This document shows positions 25,501 through 36,452 of a stretch of 64,000 nt of DNA, piece by piece. The notes under the pieces are model-generated. The model was not told the DNA's origin and made no database searches. It worked only from the letters and a program-made list of their open reading frames with translations. Positions within the stretch are counted from its first letter, which is position 1. Every line of letters begins with the position of its first letter. This stretch comes from Paragonimus skrjabini miyazakii (lineage: Eukaryota; Platyhelminthes; Trematoda; Plagiorchiida; Troglotrematidae): assembly GCA_014338405.1 (NCBI GenBank), contig JTDE01002394.1, forward strand, positions 1-64,000, read 5' to 3'. A program made the translations under genes and the position numbers.

Positions 25501-27114
25501 ATCATTTTTATTAATTTACTGGTTCATATAAATGCACTAACTTTATTGGCTTGACTCACCATAGGCCAGAAGTAGGCGGCGCATTTCAGACTTTCGATTC
25601 AAGTGGAAATTATTTCAAATGAAACAGAGCATGACAAATCAGTTTGTTTCGTCTGTTCTTTGTCAGTGCTACAGGGGAGCAAATAGTTGAAACACAGTTA
25701 AGGTGCATGACACAATTATAATTCAAAAATAACGCCTAACAGATTTCACCAGTTCCGGGGAATTGTTTTCAAGATAGCTGGTAGAAACGTTTATGCGCAT
25801 GAGATGAAACTGGAAACTGGATGAAACTGGAAGCAGGCCATTCAAGCTGGTGACAGTCATGTGACATTACAATGACAGCTGCAGCGCGTAAGAAAACAGA
25901 AAGTCGCGAGAAGAGTACGATCTAAACAAGCTTTTCAACTAGGATTCTCCTCAAACGAAGGAAGAGTCTGGAAAACGAAAGGCGTAGCAAAGTTTTACGA
26001 CACAAATAAGTCTTACCGTTTAAACCGTAACTAATTTTGCATAGGCATTTTGCACGATATTCCAATGAACCAATTAGGCCATAAATAAGTAAACCATAAA
26101 TAAACCATGCGTGATCAACCCTTCTTCGTATGCTCTCAGCTCTATTCTTTGTACTCACTATCAGCAATACAATCTTTTCCATTCATATTTACGCTCTTTC
26201 TACCGTTTGAGCTGTCACACCTACAATCCGACTACGACAATCCACCCCTCAAAACCAATGCTTTTCAGAAATCAGTGATTTATATTTTTTACGTTGGCCA
26301 GCTCGATAATCAGTGTCTAAATTCTGTACATCTGGGCATCTTTCCTAATCTGAATAATATTTTTTGTCTTGTATTCTCTTTTATCCAAGCACACTACCAC
26401 AGTTAAGATTGGCAGTAACATGTAACTAACCACTAAGAAACTGGTGAGCCTGATATTCACGATATTTCCCTACCCACTATACACGTTTTTTTCAAATGTC
26501 ACTAGGAATTGGCAACGTCTTTCATCCGAAAACCTTAAAATTGAACTGTAGGTTTCACTAGTTTAGTTGTCTTAAAAAATAGTCACATCAGTGCAAACCA
26601 GCCTGTCGTTCCAGTGAATAAACATCACCTTCGTAGTTTGTAGCACTGAAACTTATTTCCGAATGAGGCAAGCCAAAATTCAAACCGCAAGTTACAGCTC
26701 AAGTTCCAACAGATATTGCTCTGGAAACTTCTATTCAAATTCAGCATATATCTAAAGACCCTGCGAGTGATTAGACTGAGGATTCCGGCCCAACTGAATA
26801 AATGTGTTGCTGAACAGAATATATTAGAGAGTTTGATAGATTCGTTGCACACGCTGAGTAATGTGGGCTTGTAAATAACCTGCCATGCGACCTTGTAGGA
26901 AGGAGCTTAAGTTCGGCCACTCGTCTTCAGGCACGCTGTAGAGTTTACACTAAAAATGAACTTCAATTGATGTACATATCAGCACAATTCTTCTTTAGTA
27001 AAGTAACAACGAAGACACTGTAAGTTATGTGAAGATGTCTCACGGCGTACAGAAAAAATAAGAATTCGAAAGAATTACTGGCTAGTAATCGGAGATTTGA
27101 TTACTTTTAGGTTG
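22561..27114. other. Gene-poor stretch, nothing assignable
   Basis: The longest minus frame of interest is at 23293-23589 (98 codons). It reads protein-like (for example FKSPEEIASDVAVWLKF), but the length is well within chance and no family was recognised. No transposon motif was found. Confidence 0.35.
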
Positions 27115-27243
27115 GACATCACACATATTTGATCGTAGCCTCTACATTCAGATAGACTTTCCAACCAGTCTTTACCGAACACATGCACTAGGCTCGAGTT
27201 TCGCTGCTGTTACAGCCCGTTAGTTGCGCATCTCCTTGCTCCG
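27115..27243 (-). repeat. SINE-like repeat, 3' half, minus strand
   Basis: Read on the minus strand it carries the family blocks GCGAAACTCGAGCCTAGTGC, TGGAAAGTCTATCTGAATG and GATCAAATATGTGTGATG. It abuts a plus-strand copy of the same family, making a head-to-head inverted pair. Confidence 0.7.
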
Positions 27244-27533
27244 GCTGTGCCTTCTATTGAGGCAAACGGGCAACTTGATCATTACTCACGATCAAAAGCG
27301 GTTGAGCGTACATATATGCTAATTTGGCCTTGCCTAATGTGAAGTCAGTGGCGCAGTGGTCTACACAGTCATATCACAAAAGCGTTGCCAGAGTTCCATT
27401 CCAGGCCATGGTAAAGATATACATTACTGAAGAACTCTAACAAGTGCGAAACTCGAGTATATTGCTTCTTTTCGAATGAGGCTGGCTGGAAAGTCTATCT
27501 GATTTTTGAGGTTGTGATCTAATATGAGTGACC
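27244..27533 (+). repeat. SINE-like repeat, plus strand
   Basis: The 5' region is GGCAACTTGATCATTACTCA and GCGGTTGAGCGT. The tRNA-like part is AGTGGCGCAGTGGTCTACAC (box A). The 3' region is GCGAAACTCGAGTATATTGC and GGAAAGTCTATCTGA. It lies immediately after the inverted half copy. Confidence 0.75.
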
Positions 27534-27924
27534 TTCAGCCTAATATGTGAAATGAATGAAACGACTGCAAGAAGAAGGCGGAAATGGTTCAGTCGTCTGG
27601 GGTTCATGCAGACCTCCTACGACACAGAATACAGAAACACGTACATGTGCATAAAAATAAAATTTCCAAAAATTGCATTGGTACTAGCGATAATATTAAG
27701 CCACTTAAAAAGCTGTTGGAAAGGAGTGAACTTTGAAGAATATATTCGCACTATAATATATGCTGGTGTGAAATGGGTGGGCCTCCTAATCCTCTCAGCA
27801 AAATAATACGTCCTGTTGTTCGTTAGAGTTAATTTACAAAAAAATGATATCCAGGCAATAAGTCTGTCGAACAATCTTCTGAATCTCCTGTAAATGCTAC
27901 TATAACAATTTACGTGGAAAGGAT
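27534..27924. other. Short spacer before the RTE insertion
   Basis: Nothing was recognised. The minus and plus open frames here are short and without motifs. Confidence 0.5.
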
Positions 27925-29400
27925 ATATTATTTACACAACAATTGCCGTATTTCTCGATTATAAAGGTGCATTCGATTCAGTGGATCGATCTACACTTTT
28001 AGAGTCGCTTAAACGCAGGGGTGTGCCGACCAAGTATGTGAACATACTGTCGGCGCTTTACTCCCATACTTCGGCTCAGGTTAGGGTTTACGGTGAGCTG
28101 TCTGATAGCTTCAGCACCAGAAGTGGCGTTCGTCAAGGCTGTCCCCTTTCACCATTTTTGTTTAATTTCGTCATGGACGAAATAATGGAGGACTGTTTGC
28201 GTCACTCAAATGATGCCGGTGTGGACCTCCTACCTGGTGGAAGGCTGACTGATCTTGATTATGCTGACGATAAGGTGTTGCTGTTTGACAACTTTCAAGC
28301 AGCACAAGCAACGCTAAATGCAATTTCGCGTTCTGCTAAGTACTTCGGAATGCGCTTTGCTGTCTCGAAATGCAAAGTGCTTCTGCAAGATTGCTGTGAT
28401 TACGTAGGTTTAATGTTAGATAATGAAATCATGGAAGTTGTTGACCGGTTTGTATACCTGGGAAGCTGCATCAGCAACGGCGGCGGAGGTGTAGAGAATG
28501 AAGTAGAGGCGCGTATTTCTAAGGCTAGAGCGGTGTTTGCTAATCTGAGGCACCTATGGCGACAGAAAAGTATCTCTCTGAAGCTTAAGGGTCGCGTATA
28601 TCAGACGACAGTGAGGGCTGTATTACTTTACAGCAGCGAAACATGGCCGATCAGAGTAGAGGACGTAAACCGCCTCCAGGTATTTGACCACCGATGTCTG
28701 CGTTCAATCGCTCGTATCGGGTGGCACCAACGAATAAGCAACGAGGAGATTAGGAAGCGGGTGTTTGGTACTGATTGTCAAACGAGTTCTTTCGTTCAGT
28801 CCTTACGCTTGCACAGACTTAGATGGTTAGGTCATGTACTAAGGATGCCAGCTAATCGCTTGCCACACCGAGCACTGTTTGCCGACGCTGCGGCCGATTG
28901 GTGTAAGGTGCGAGGTGGACAGATGATGACCTGGCGTAGGCAAATGAAATCGTTCACGAAGGGGTTGGGCACTGTAGGTCGGGTTCGTCTCCCGGGTTGG
29001 AGCCCTCGCGACTCACAGAGTCGGTGGCTTGAAACTTTAGGTGAGATGGCGGCTAACCGAGCTCAGTGGCGTGAATGTTGTTGTTGTTTGGTCGAGTTGT
29101 CTGTGAAGTAAGTGCACTTAATGACGCGGAGCAGTGAAAGCCGTAAAGAAGCTGTCTTGCTGATGACGCCTTACTTTCACTTACAGCTCGGTTGTTTGTT
29201 TGCAAGGTGTAGGCGCCTTGATGTTGTATGTTTGAATGTAGACGTAGCTCTCTTTTAGTGGTTAGGTCCCCTCCCCTACCTCTTTTTTCTTCTCTCTTCC
29301 TAAACAGGGTTTGTTTCTTCTTCATGGTTGTGTGGCAGTTAAGCATCAGTGTGAACCACCGACGTATTGCTGTCTATGATGATGATGATATTATTTACAC
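27925..29400 (+). mobile_element. 5'-truncated RTE-like non-LTR retrotransposon with target-site duplication
   Basis: The element proper spans 27938-29387 and is flanked by an exact 13-bp direct repeat ATATTATTTACAC at 27925-27937 and 29388-29400. It begins inside the reverse transcriptase domain, so it is 5'-truncated as expected of incomplete target-primed reverse transcription. It ends in a (TGA)n-like run at 29376-29390 after a C/T-rich 3' UTR. The open frame has no stop, which together with the perfect duplication argues for a fairly recent insertion. Family assignment rests on the RT C-terminal RWLGHVLRMP motif and the short-repeat tail. A CR1-like assignment cannot be fully excluded. 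Confidence 0.88.
27938..29111 (+). pseudogene. Reverse transcriptase, C-terminal portion of an RTE-like ORF
   Basis: The frame is open from the truncation point, about 390 codons, with no host start codon of its own. Motif A, AVFLDYKGAFDSVDR, lies right at the 5' end. Counting from the GTG at 27981, motif B GVRQGCPLSPFLF is near residues 49-61 and the catalytic YADD is at 94-97. VYLGSCIS follows, and a long C-terminal region carries LRWLGHVLRMP near residue 280. These residues are intact. The endonuclease and the fingers of the RT are missing, so the copy cannot move by itself. It acts, if at all, only as a fragment. Downstream is a C/T-rich 3' UTR ending in TGA repeats. Confidence 0.9.
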
Positions 29401-29797
29401 TATACACTCACATAGAGTGAAACTTTTCTGCGGTTTAACTTGTATGTTTTCCTCAGCCTCAGCGAGTGTGCAATAAAATGTGTTTTGTTACCGAAAACGT
29501 GCAAACTCTTGTTGATGAAGAGGATTTTGCTAAATATTGTGCCTCACAAAGGTGACGATGGTCTAGGTTCAAAGATCCCGTTAAGTTCGATGTCTTGGAT
29601 GAAGAGAGGCCAACAGGTTGACAGGTCTAATTCCATATTAGGCTTTGCTTTACTGTGCAATAAGCGGGAAAATAGGCTGAGTTTATGCCAACTAACTTTC
29701 GTTCTGATAAACACATAACACTGCTGGCTTTACATACTAGTAGTGTGTTACCTTAAGAAGCTCCAGTTTATTCTTTAGTGGGATTATCTAAATTACG
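29401..29797. other. No recognised gene
   Basis: This is host flank of the RTE insertion. An AATAAA occurs at about 29473 without an associated gene. Confidence 0.45.
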
Positions 29798-30274
29798 TTA
29801 CGGAGAGACTGACCGAAGCAGAATTTCACCTATGCGACAGGTCCATTTGGTGTTTTTGCGAGCATAGATGACAGTGTGTCTGTTTACACTGAAAGCCAGA
29901 CGAACGTTTAGAGCCCAGAAGTTAAGATTATCCAAATCAGCCACGGTATATGTAAATAAAACACTACTGCCGCATGGTATCAGAGATTGTGTAAACCAAT
30001 ACCAATAATAACCATCGTCTGATACGTAGTTTAAAAGCCGGGATGACGGCTCTTCTGAGAAGCCACGGGTCACCTTGTTGGTTTGTATAAAGTCGCGGCA
30101 TATCTTGTTCATTCTTCTTGCAAAATCTGGGTACACTATGGCTGCACCACTACAACAGTCAAATGTTTTGGTCCTCAAGTCCATAGTCATCAGTAGGATG
30201 AATGCGCGCGACTGTCTTCCAGGGAAGTGTATGCTGTTGGGTCGCTGAAAGACTGTTCTGTTGAGCGGCGCCAA
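29798..30274 (-). CDS. Unrecognised open frame, possible exon
   Basis: This is a 158-codon frame on the minus strand with no stop, longer than most chance frames in this window. The first codon in the open stretch is TTG, so if real it is more likely an internal exon than a whole gene. Candidate AG acceptors occur around 30255-30290. The translation contains TKTFDCCSGAAIVYPDF and VSDDGYYWYWF, which read like globular protein, but I cannot assign a family. There is no transposon motif. It lies about 400 bases beyond the RTE insertion. It may equally be a chance frame. Confidence 0.25.
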   Translation of the reverse strand: MAPLNRTVFQRPNSIHFPGRQSRAFILLMTMDLRTKTFDCCSGAAIVYPDFARRMNKICRDFIQTNKVTRGFSEEPSSRLLNYVSDDGYYWYWFTQSLIPCGSSVLFTYTVADLDNLNFWALNVRLAFSVNRHTVIYARKNTKWTCRIGEILLRSVSP

Positions 30275-33200
30275 CTCCGATTTTCTACTACGATTTTCCG
30301 GGTATTTTCTATAGCCGTAGCTGAAGCAACATAATTCCGGGTTGCAACGTTGTCACAGAAACCTTACTTATAAACAGGCATTGCGCGGCACTGGTTCCTT
30401 TTATTTCGGACTGTGTTCTTAGTTAATGAGTAACTAAAGACGTTTGTAATGAAGCCTCCAAAACATTCGCAAATCTTTGGAGAAAACTTGAACGTATATT
30501 GACAGAATCATTTGGCGTATGGTTCTGTAGACCCTAAGCTTTCCAAGCACAGATATTGCTATAATCTCGCGGTTCTTATGAGTACTCGTGTTGACGGATG
30601 TAGTGAAACATGACGTCGAGTGCTATACATGGCAGTCAGTTGTTCCGCGACGGCTTTAACTATCTCAAGTTTTGTTGCAGTAGAACATTTAGAGATCATA
30701 ATAGTAGACCCACCTGGAATTTATTCTGATCTCACGCATACACGTAGATTGCTTTCTGTTTCATTTTTGATCCTTTTGTCAGATTCTTCAGATAGACACC
30801 ACGGTCATTTTTAAAAGCTGCATTGCATCCATGAAGCAGAGTTATATACTGTGAACTATTCTTGCCGGTACTTTCATAGCAAAATCCAAGTCATTTGACT
30901 GACAAACATGAATCAGCCGCAACCAACGCTTCAGCTTCTTTGACCAAGCAAAGATTGGAAGTACATACTCTTCAGTGGTTCGCTAGGCGATAATCTTGAA
31001 GGTTTTCTAATGATCATTCAGGGAGAATGTTGGTCAATTATCGAGTTTGTCTTACCTAGCTTCCCAATTAGGGCAAGTAATTTTAAAAGATGTGAAACTT
31101 GCTAGATTCAGAGTGCATTTCGAAGCCACTTAGCGTTCCGCATAAAATCAAACAACACCATGACATAGTCGCCCCACCTCAGCTGAGCAGTGTGACTTAC
31201 GAAAGTAAAATTCACAAGTTCATTTGCTAATCATATACCTGGTAAGTCTGATAGTCATAAAAACAGATCTGTCAGTAGCGGACAGAAATTGGAAGTTAGC
31301 ACATTTGACAGATTTTCCATTTTTCATCTTCATTGGAAGACGTATCAGTCAAAGGGTGACAGATGTCACCCGTTGCACACGTTGTGCTATTTTTAGTTCT
31401 GAGGGAACGCCGCAATGAATCTGACAGACCAACTATGGGTGAAATCTATAATAGTTGATGCGAATAAATTTTTTACCAGTTTACGGATCACAGCGTAGGA
31501 GGCTAAACCCTCGCGAAAATAGCTCATCAGCTCTTAATCACATAGTAATCACGATTTGATTATAGCAGATAATGGGGAGAATATCGATCACATACGATGC
31601 TTCACTCCATTGATTTGCTTCGTACAGTCTGTGCATTCGCAGGCAAATATTCCAGGAAGGTCGCTTCTATGGAATGGCTCTTGCCAGGTGACAAAGTAGT
31701 GCTAGTTGTAAATTTGGTACTAGAATCAACACAGAAATCATTTTGGCCGTCGGTATCAACGACACGAATTGCAATCAACTCTTTAGGGGCTGGCCAGGGT
31801 GTCACCAGCTCCAGCCAAGGATACAATAATCCAAGCTATTCGTACGTTTATATAACGCCAGTATTTAAATGCGTGATATGATTATGTTAAACCACAAGTA
31901 TGTTAAAACGTAGAGGAAACGGATACATTGAGCTTATAGCGACCCTGAATCTATTGTATTCGAAACTAGAACTATTTCTGATGGTCTAGGTAAATCGGGA
32001 ATAAACAGGTGCGTCGATTCAGGTGAACGAGTCCTGTTAATCCTTACTTAAATCCGTAGTAATCTACCACGGGTGACAGACTATTGAACCGGATACTACC
32101 TTACGACCGTAACCTTTCTAATTCTGTGCAAGAGTGTGCACCGCTGCCAGAAGTGGTTGTAAAAATGTGCTAAAAAGTGATCAGCCCCGAGCTTGTGGTG
32201 TTTAATCTAGTTGAATCTAAACTTATGTGGACACTTATTAGACGCTGTGTCAGCATGCAGTCACCTTTCGAAAAGAGTAATTTTGCATACCCATTCAAGC
32301 GGGACTTCACGACTCGATAACAAATATACCTTTTGGTGACCGCAAGTTATCCCAAACATCGATACAAGTTAGGAATTTTTCGTTAACTAGAAAATGGATT
32401 ATACAAATTGTAGAAAGCAATCAGACCTGCTGCTGTTGTTCTGTTCATGAACGCATCTTGGGACTATAGTAAAATATGAAGGGTGTGTTATAATACATTC
32501 ACGAGGTAACTCCTTCTCTTCATGGAACTAAACTAGCATGTTTTGTTGTTACATTTTTATAAGAATATTGTAATTATTTCGCCAACTTGAGTTCAGTGTC
32601 CATTTTTTTCTCACTAACTTATGAAACAATTATCGAATGATATTTCAATGAATAAATTGCCTAGAGTTTTTTCCTCACTTACAATGTCATCGTGACTATG
32701 TTCGCACCATTTTTAACTGTTGGACGCGGAAATCTTCTGAAGTAGTGTAGGAAGTTTGTGTTTATTGAAAAGCATGCCAAACTAATAATCTACGTGACAG
32801 GTGTTTCATCCTAATGTTGATGGATTTTCTGTTTGCTTTCTTGAGTCCGGCGAGATGATTTTGGCATCTACCGCAGTTGTTTCGTCTGTTGATATTGAGG
32901 TTAATACGATTGTGTAATCCAATGCAAAAGTTTCTATCTTAATATTGCAACTCAGGACTCACAACCGTTTCATTTTTACGACGCTTACTCTCTGAATTTC
33001 AGACAGTCCGTCCCAAATTGGCATTGTATTCAGTCCACCCAGAAATCAGAGACTTGTTCTTCTGCCTACTGCAATATTTCTTCTTTCATTCTGCCCATTT
33101 TGTACTCATAGTTATTTATCACATATGTTGGCGTACTGTTCTATTCTCTGGTGAAAGTTGACAGATCATTGATTAAATAATTGTGCAGGTTTTACTGCAA

Positions 33201-34150
33201 CTAATGAACTGTAATAAAAACACAATCTGAACACAGTATGACAAAGCAGAACAGAGAGCGGGATCACAATATCTGATGAACCTATTTGTTGACGATGCAA
33301 GCTTTACTTTTCTTTATAGAAATTTTATCCACCTGCATGGAGATGATTACGAATGTTCACTTTCTTATAACTCTGACATTATGATATCCGATACGTTTGA
33401 AGATGTCTGCTTTACTGGACCAATTATGAGCATTTTCCTTCTGCAATACATTCAACTTGACCAGTTCCCTTTCAAGTTATGCGCACTGTGTTATCGTAAT
33501 CGTATAATGACCACGTTTGAGTCTCATGTGAGCTAGATAAGATACCTGGTTACCTCAAATATAATAAAACAACCTGGGTTTTCACAGTTTCATCCAAATC
33601 TTAAACCGGTGAAGTGAAATTTAACTTTTGTGGGGACAACTCACTTACATTCGCAAAGTGTACCGGCCATTCTTGTTGAAGTTTCGTATTACATGACGTG
33701 TTTAAAATCGCGAAAAGTGCACTGATACACCCGAGTACCTAGTTTTTCAGTTTCTTTGGGGGTTACGGTAGTAACCAGACTAAGATGTGTAACTTAAGCT
33801 CAATTTCTCAAAGTGCATACTGTAAACGATACAAGTTGAAAAATATTTGATGTATACATTCAATTTGGTATTATATGGCTTTTTCATATAATAAAACGTG
33901 CACACTGCTAAAAAATTGCAGATTCTACGTCAACTGAACAATTCACTAAATGCTTTCACTTAGGTTTCTCGAACCATTGACAATAAGTTGCCCACTCATC
34001 CGTACGTCGATCGGCGATCAAACTTCGAATTTTTCTGCTTCAGTTCAAACTCATCGATTTAACTCGATGATATTTCAGTGTCATTCACAAAATAATAGCA
34101 AAACCCCTCATGTTTTGATTCTGAAATTTAAATTCGGCATGTCCATAAAT
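30275..34150. other. Gene-poor stretch, nothing assignable
   Basis: Only short frames occur. The overlapping pair at 31597-31881 (plus) and 31602-31826 (minus) is slightly GC-richer and could be an old repeat, but it shows no motif. No RNA gene was found. Confidence 0.35.
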
Positions 34151-34176
34151 GAACAGAGAAGTCAGAAACAGATTTT

Positions 34177-34226
34177 TCCACAATGTATCTCTCGAGCACA
34201 TTTCGCTGCATCTCATCAGGTGCACA
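34177..34226 (-). ncRNA. Hammerhead ribozyme motif in the Penelope-like terminal segment
   Basis: Read on the minus strand, CTGATGA (34219-34213) and GAAA (34204-34201) are both intact and separated by GATGCAGC, whose ends form the G10.1-C11.1 pair. Helix III is ATGT/ACAT, closed by an 11-base loop. The residue after U16.1 is T, giving the cleavable triplet ATT (cleavage between 34182 and 34181). Helix I forms from CAC before CTGATGA and GTG after the cleavage site. Helix II is very weak. All core positions fit the consensus. The inverted counterpart at 35667-35685 has TAAA in place of GAAA and should be dead. It is in sense orientation to the RT gene and lies downstream of it. Confidence 0.55.
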
Positions 34227-34279
34227 CTGCGGTCTGTGGGTTTATATAGCAAAGTTCAGTAGGCATTGTGAATCCAAAC

Positions 34280-34312
34280 CAACAAACACACAAACACACG
34301 CACACACACACA
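34280..34312. repeat. AC-rich microsatellite within the Penelope-like element
   Basis: Imperfect CA repeats (ACACAAACACACGCACACACACA) lie between the terminal segment and the end of the RT/GIY-YIG frame. Confidence 0.85.
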
Positions 34313-34391
34313 TTCATACACATAAATTACCAGGGCAATTTGGTACTGACGAACAAGTCTGTCTGTACTCAGAGGGGGTGGCTTCCATTTG

Positions 34392-35616
34392 CTAATTGCC
34401 ACCGCCTCCGTGAACCGGAAAAGCCCTCGATTTTTTGTTGCGTAACGTATCCGAAACACCTTCTCCAGGTTCATTTGGGGTCGACGAGTCAACAGGTGTC
34501 AAGCGATCGATGATGCTGGTTCCCTGTGACTTGTTACATTTTGACTTGAGCCCGGTATTGTGATATCCATGAGCGTTTTGCGAACCCAGACTAGAATGTG
34601 TTCGTTGACGTAACTGCCGCTCCGTTCTGCCTATGTAAGTGGCCCGGCACTCACACGAGAATTCGTAGATGATGTAAGATTTGGCGTTGAGCGTTAGCGG
34701 TGTTTTCAAAGGTGGTGTTGGGATTCGGGTGGTGGTGGACAGCATGACCAGTTGGGCTGCATAGAACGTGCGTCCCATAACCGCCCTGAGACGTGTTGTC
34801 AACCAAGTGGCAATGTCATCACCTTTGTATGGCAAATGGAGATAGACATTTAGTTTGGGAACTGTTGAACACATCGCAGCGACCGACTTTTGTTTGCTGA
34901 ATTTCTCAACAAATGCCGATGGATAGTCAATTTCTTCCAGCGTGGTTCTCAACAATGACACCACTTTGGCCAATGTTTCTCTTGAGCAAATTCTTCTTGC
35001 ACGATAGAACGAGGTCCTCACCAGACCCCGCTTGTACTGGATCGGCACAAAACTGTGAAAGTCTAGGTACTGTCCAGTCCAGGTGTGTTTTCGATAGACA
35101 GACCGCAGTAAGCAACCGTTGTTCTGGCGCTTCATGGAGCACTTCGTTGCCAACTCCTTGGTATCGGTAACTATCAGCATATCACCAACATAACGTTGAT
35201 AGAAATGATCCTGACTGATAACAGCGTCTGCGTTCTGCTCCAGGTGGGCAACGAAAATACCGGCTAGTAGCGGACCGAGTGGACTGCCCATAGCAGCATC
35301 ATCGATTTGTGTATAGCCAGTTCCCTGGAAGTAGAACTTTACGTTTGCTAAACACAGTAGAAGAAAACGTTTTAGCTCAGACGTAGACAATCCTATGTTC
35401 AATTAATGTGAGTCAATATACTGACAAATTATACTGACCATCTGCATCGCAAGGACATTTATAAATAAAGAGGCGAAATCCAAACTGGCCATATGTTTGT
35501 TGTTGCAGTTCAAACCATCAAGTAAATCGATTAGTTCAAAGCCATCTCTCACAGTTTTTTAAACCATCGATTGCCTTACAGGCTGAGGAAGTTGGGCTAG
35601 CCACTGTGACAACTTG
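34392..35616 (-). pseudogene. Penelope-like reverse transcriptase / GIY-YIG endonuclease, broken
   Basis: The main open part is 34392-35402. The RT frame continues upstream to about 35616 through stop codons at 35403-35405 and 35559-35561. In order it shows RQSMV and RDGFELIDLLDG, then RT motif A SLDFASLFINV, then AMGSPLGPLLAGIFVAHLE (motif B). RYVGDMLI follows, where the catalytic YVDD has become YVGD. The stretch NNGCLLRSVYRKHTWTG lacks several residues expected between the FLD and VYRK segments. The C-terminal half has EFSCECRATYIGRTERQLRQR, a GIY-YIG nuclease core with its CxC and YIG-R residues. In Penelope-like elements this endonuclease nicks target DNA to prime reverse transcription. 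Two stops and the lost catalytic Asp mean the copy is inactive. Confidence 0.88.
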
Positions 35617-35734
35617 TGTTGTTGTGAATTAGAAATGGATAGTATTTGTCAGACTGCAGTATGTAGCTGATGAGATGCAGCTAAATATGCTCGAGAGATA
35701 CATTGTGCAAAAACTGTTTCTGACTTCTCTGTTC

Positions 35735-36065
35735 AAATTTGTCACGGGAAAATGTTGCTTTGCACGTCTATAAATATTACTTCAGATACTTTGTCGATGA
35801 TGACTGTAATTTTCTTCTTCATACTATCCCCCTCATGTTGTCACGGTTCCGTAGGTTGCCCTGTACATTACTTGCTTTCACTCATGGAAGCGATTTTGTG
35901 GTTGAGTTTCTCTTGAAATGAAAACGCTCTGGGCGTCATTGCAGCAAGCAATACTTTCTATGTCTTCTGTCCACAACCGAAATATTCCCTGCTAATATGT
36001 AACATATTTAATTCAGCACTGTTCTTTACAGCAGTTTCCTGATATGCGTGGTTTGAAATGTGTTC
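35735..36065. other. Spacer between the Penelope-like element and SINE copies
   Basis: No feature was recognised. Confidence 0.5.
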
Positions 36066-36425
36066 TGCCGAACCCTAATCGCGGAGTTGTCGATTTGAGT
36101 TAAAAGACAGCAACTGTGTCTTCTGGCGAGACGATCGGGAAACCTGATCATTACTCACACGAGAAAGTAGTTGTGTTCATATATGATAATTCGGTCGTGC
36201 CTAATGTGAGGTCAATGGCGCAGTGGTAAACACGGTTGCCTTATGAACAGCGTGTCCTTGGTTCAAGTCTCGGCAGTGGCGATGATATGCACTACTGGCG
36301 AGCTCTAATGACAGCGAAAATCGAGTCTAGTGCTTCAGCTGTTCGAAAGGAGCCGACTGGAAAGTCTATGGGAATGCGAAAGTTGTGATCAATTGTGAGT
36401 GCTGTTCAATCTACATGAAAATCAA
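36066..36425 (+). repeat. SINE-like repeat, near full length
   Basis: This is the best plus-strand copy. A 5' region with CCTAATCGCGGAGTTGTCGAT and GATCATTACTCAC is followed by the tRNA-like part AATGGCGCAGTGGTAAACAC (box A) and TTGGTTCAAGTCTCGGC (box B). The 3' region has GAGCTCTAATGACAGCGAAA, GAGTCTAGTGCTTCAG and GGAAAGTCTATGGGAATGCG. The A and B boxes suggest polymerase III ancestry, but here they sit in the middle of the unit rather than at its 5' end. Confidence 0.82.
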
Positions 36426-36452
36426 AGTCCCATACTACTCGTCATTCGTCAA

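Larger units (their letters stand above)
34151..35734 (-). mobile_element. Penelope-like retroelement flanked by inverted terminal segments
   Basis: A minus-strand RT plus GIY-YIG coding region (34392-35616) is bounded by two inverted copies of an approximately 86-bp segment at 34151-34238 and 35648-35734. These match closely, apart from scattered substitutions and a one-base gap. Penelope-like elements are known for complex terminal repeats (pLTRs), often with partial inversions, and for hammerhead ribozymes in them. That is what is seen here. The inner left part holds an AC-rich stretch. The 5' part of the RT is cut off near 35620. Confidence 0.85.
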
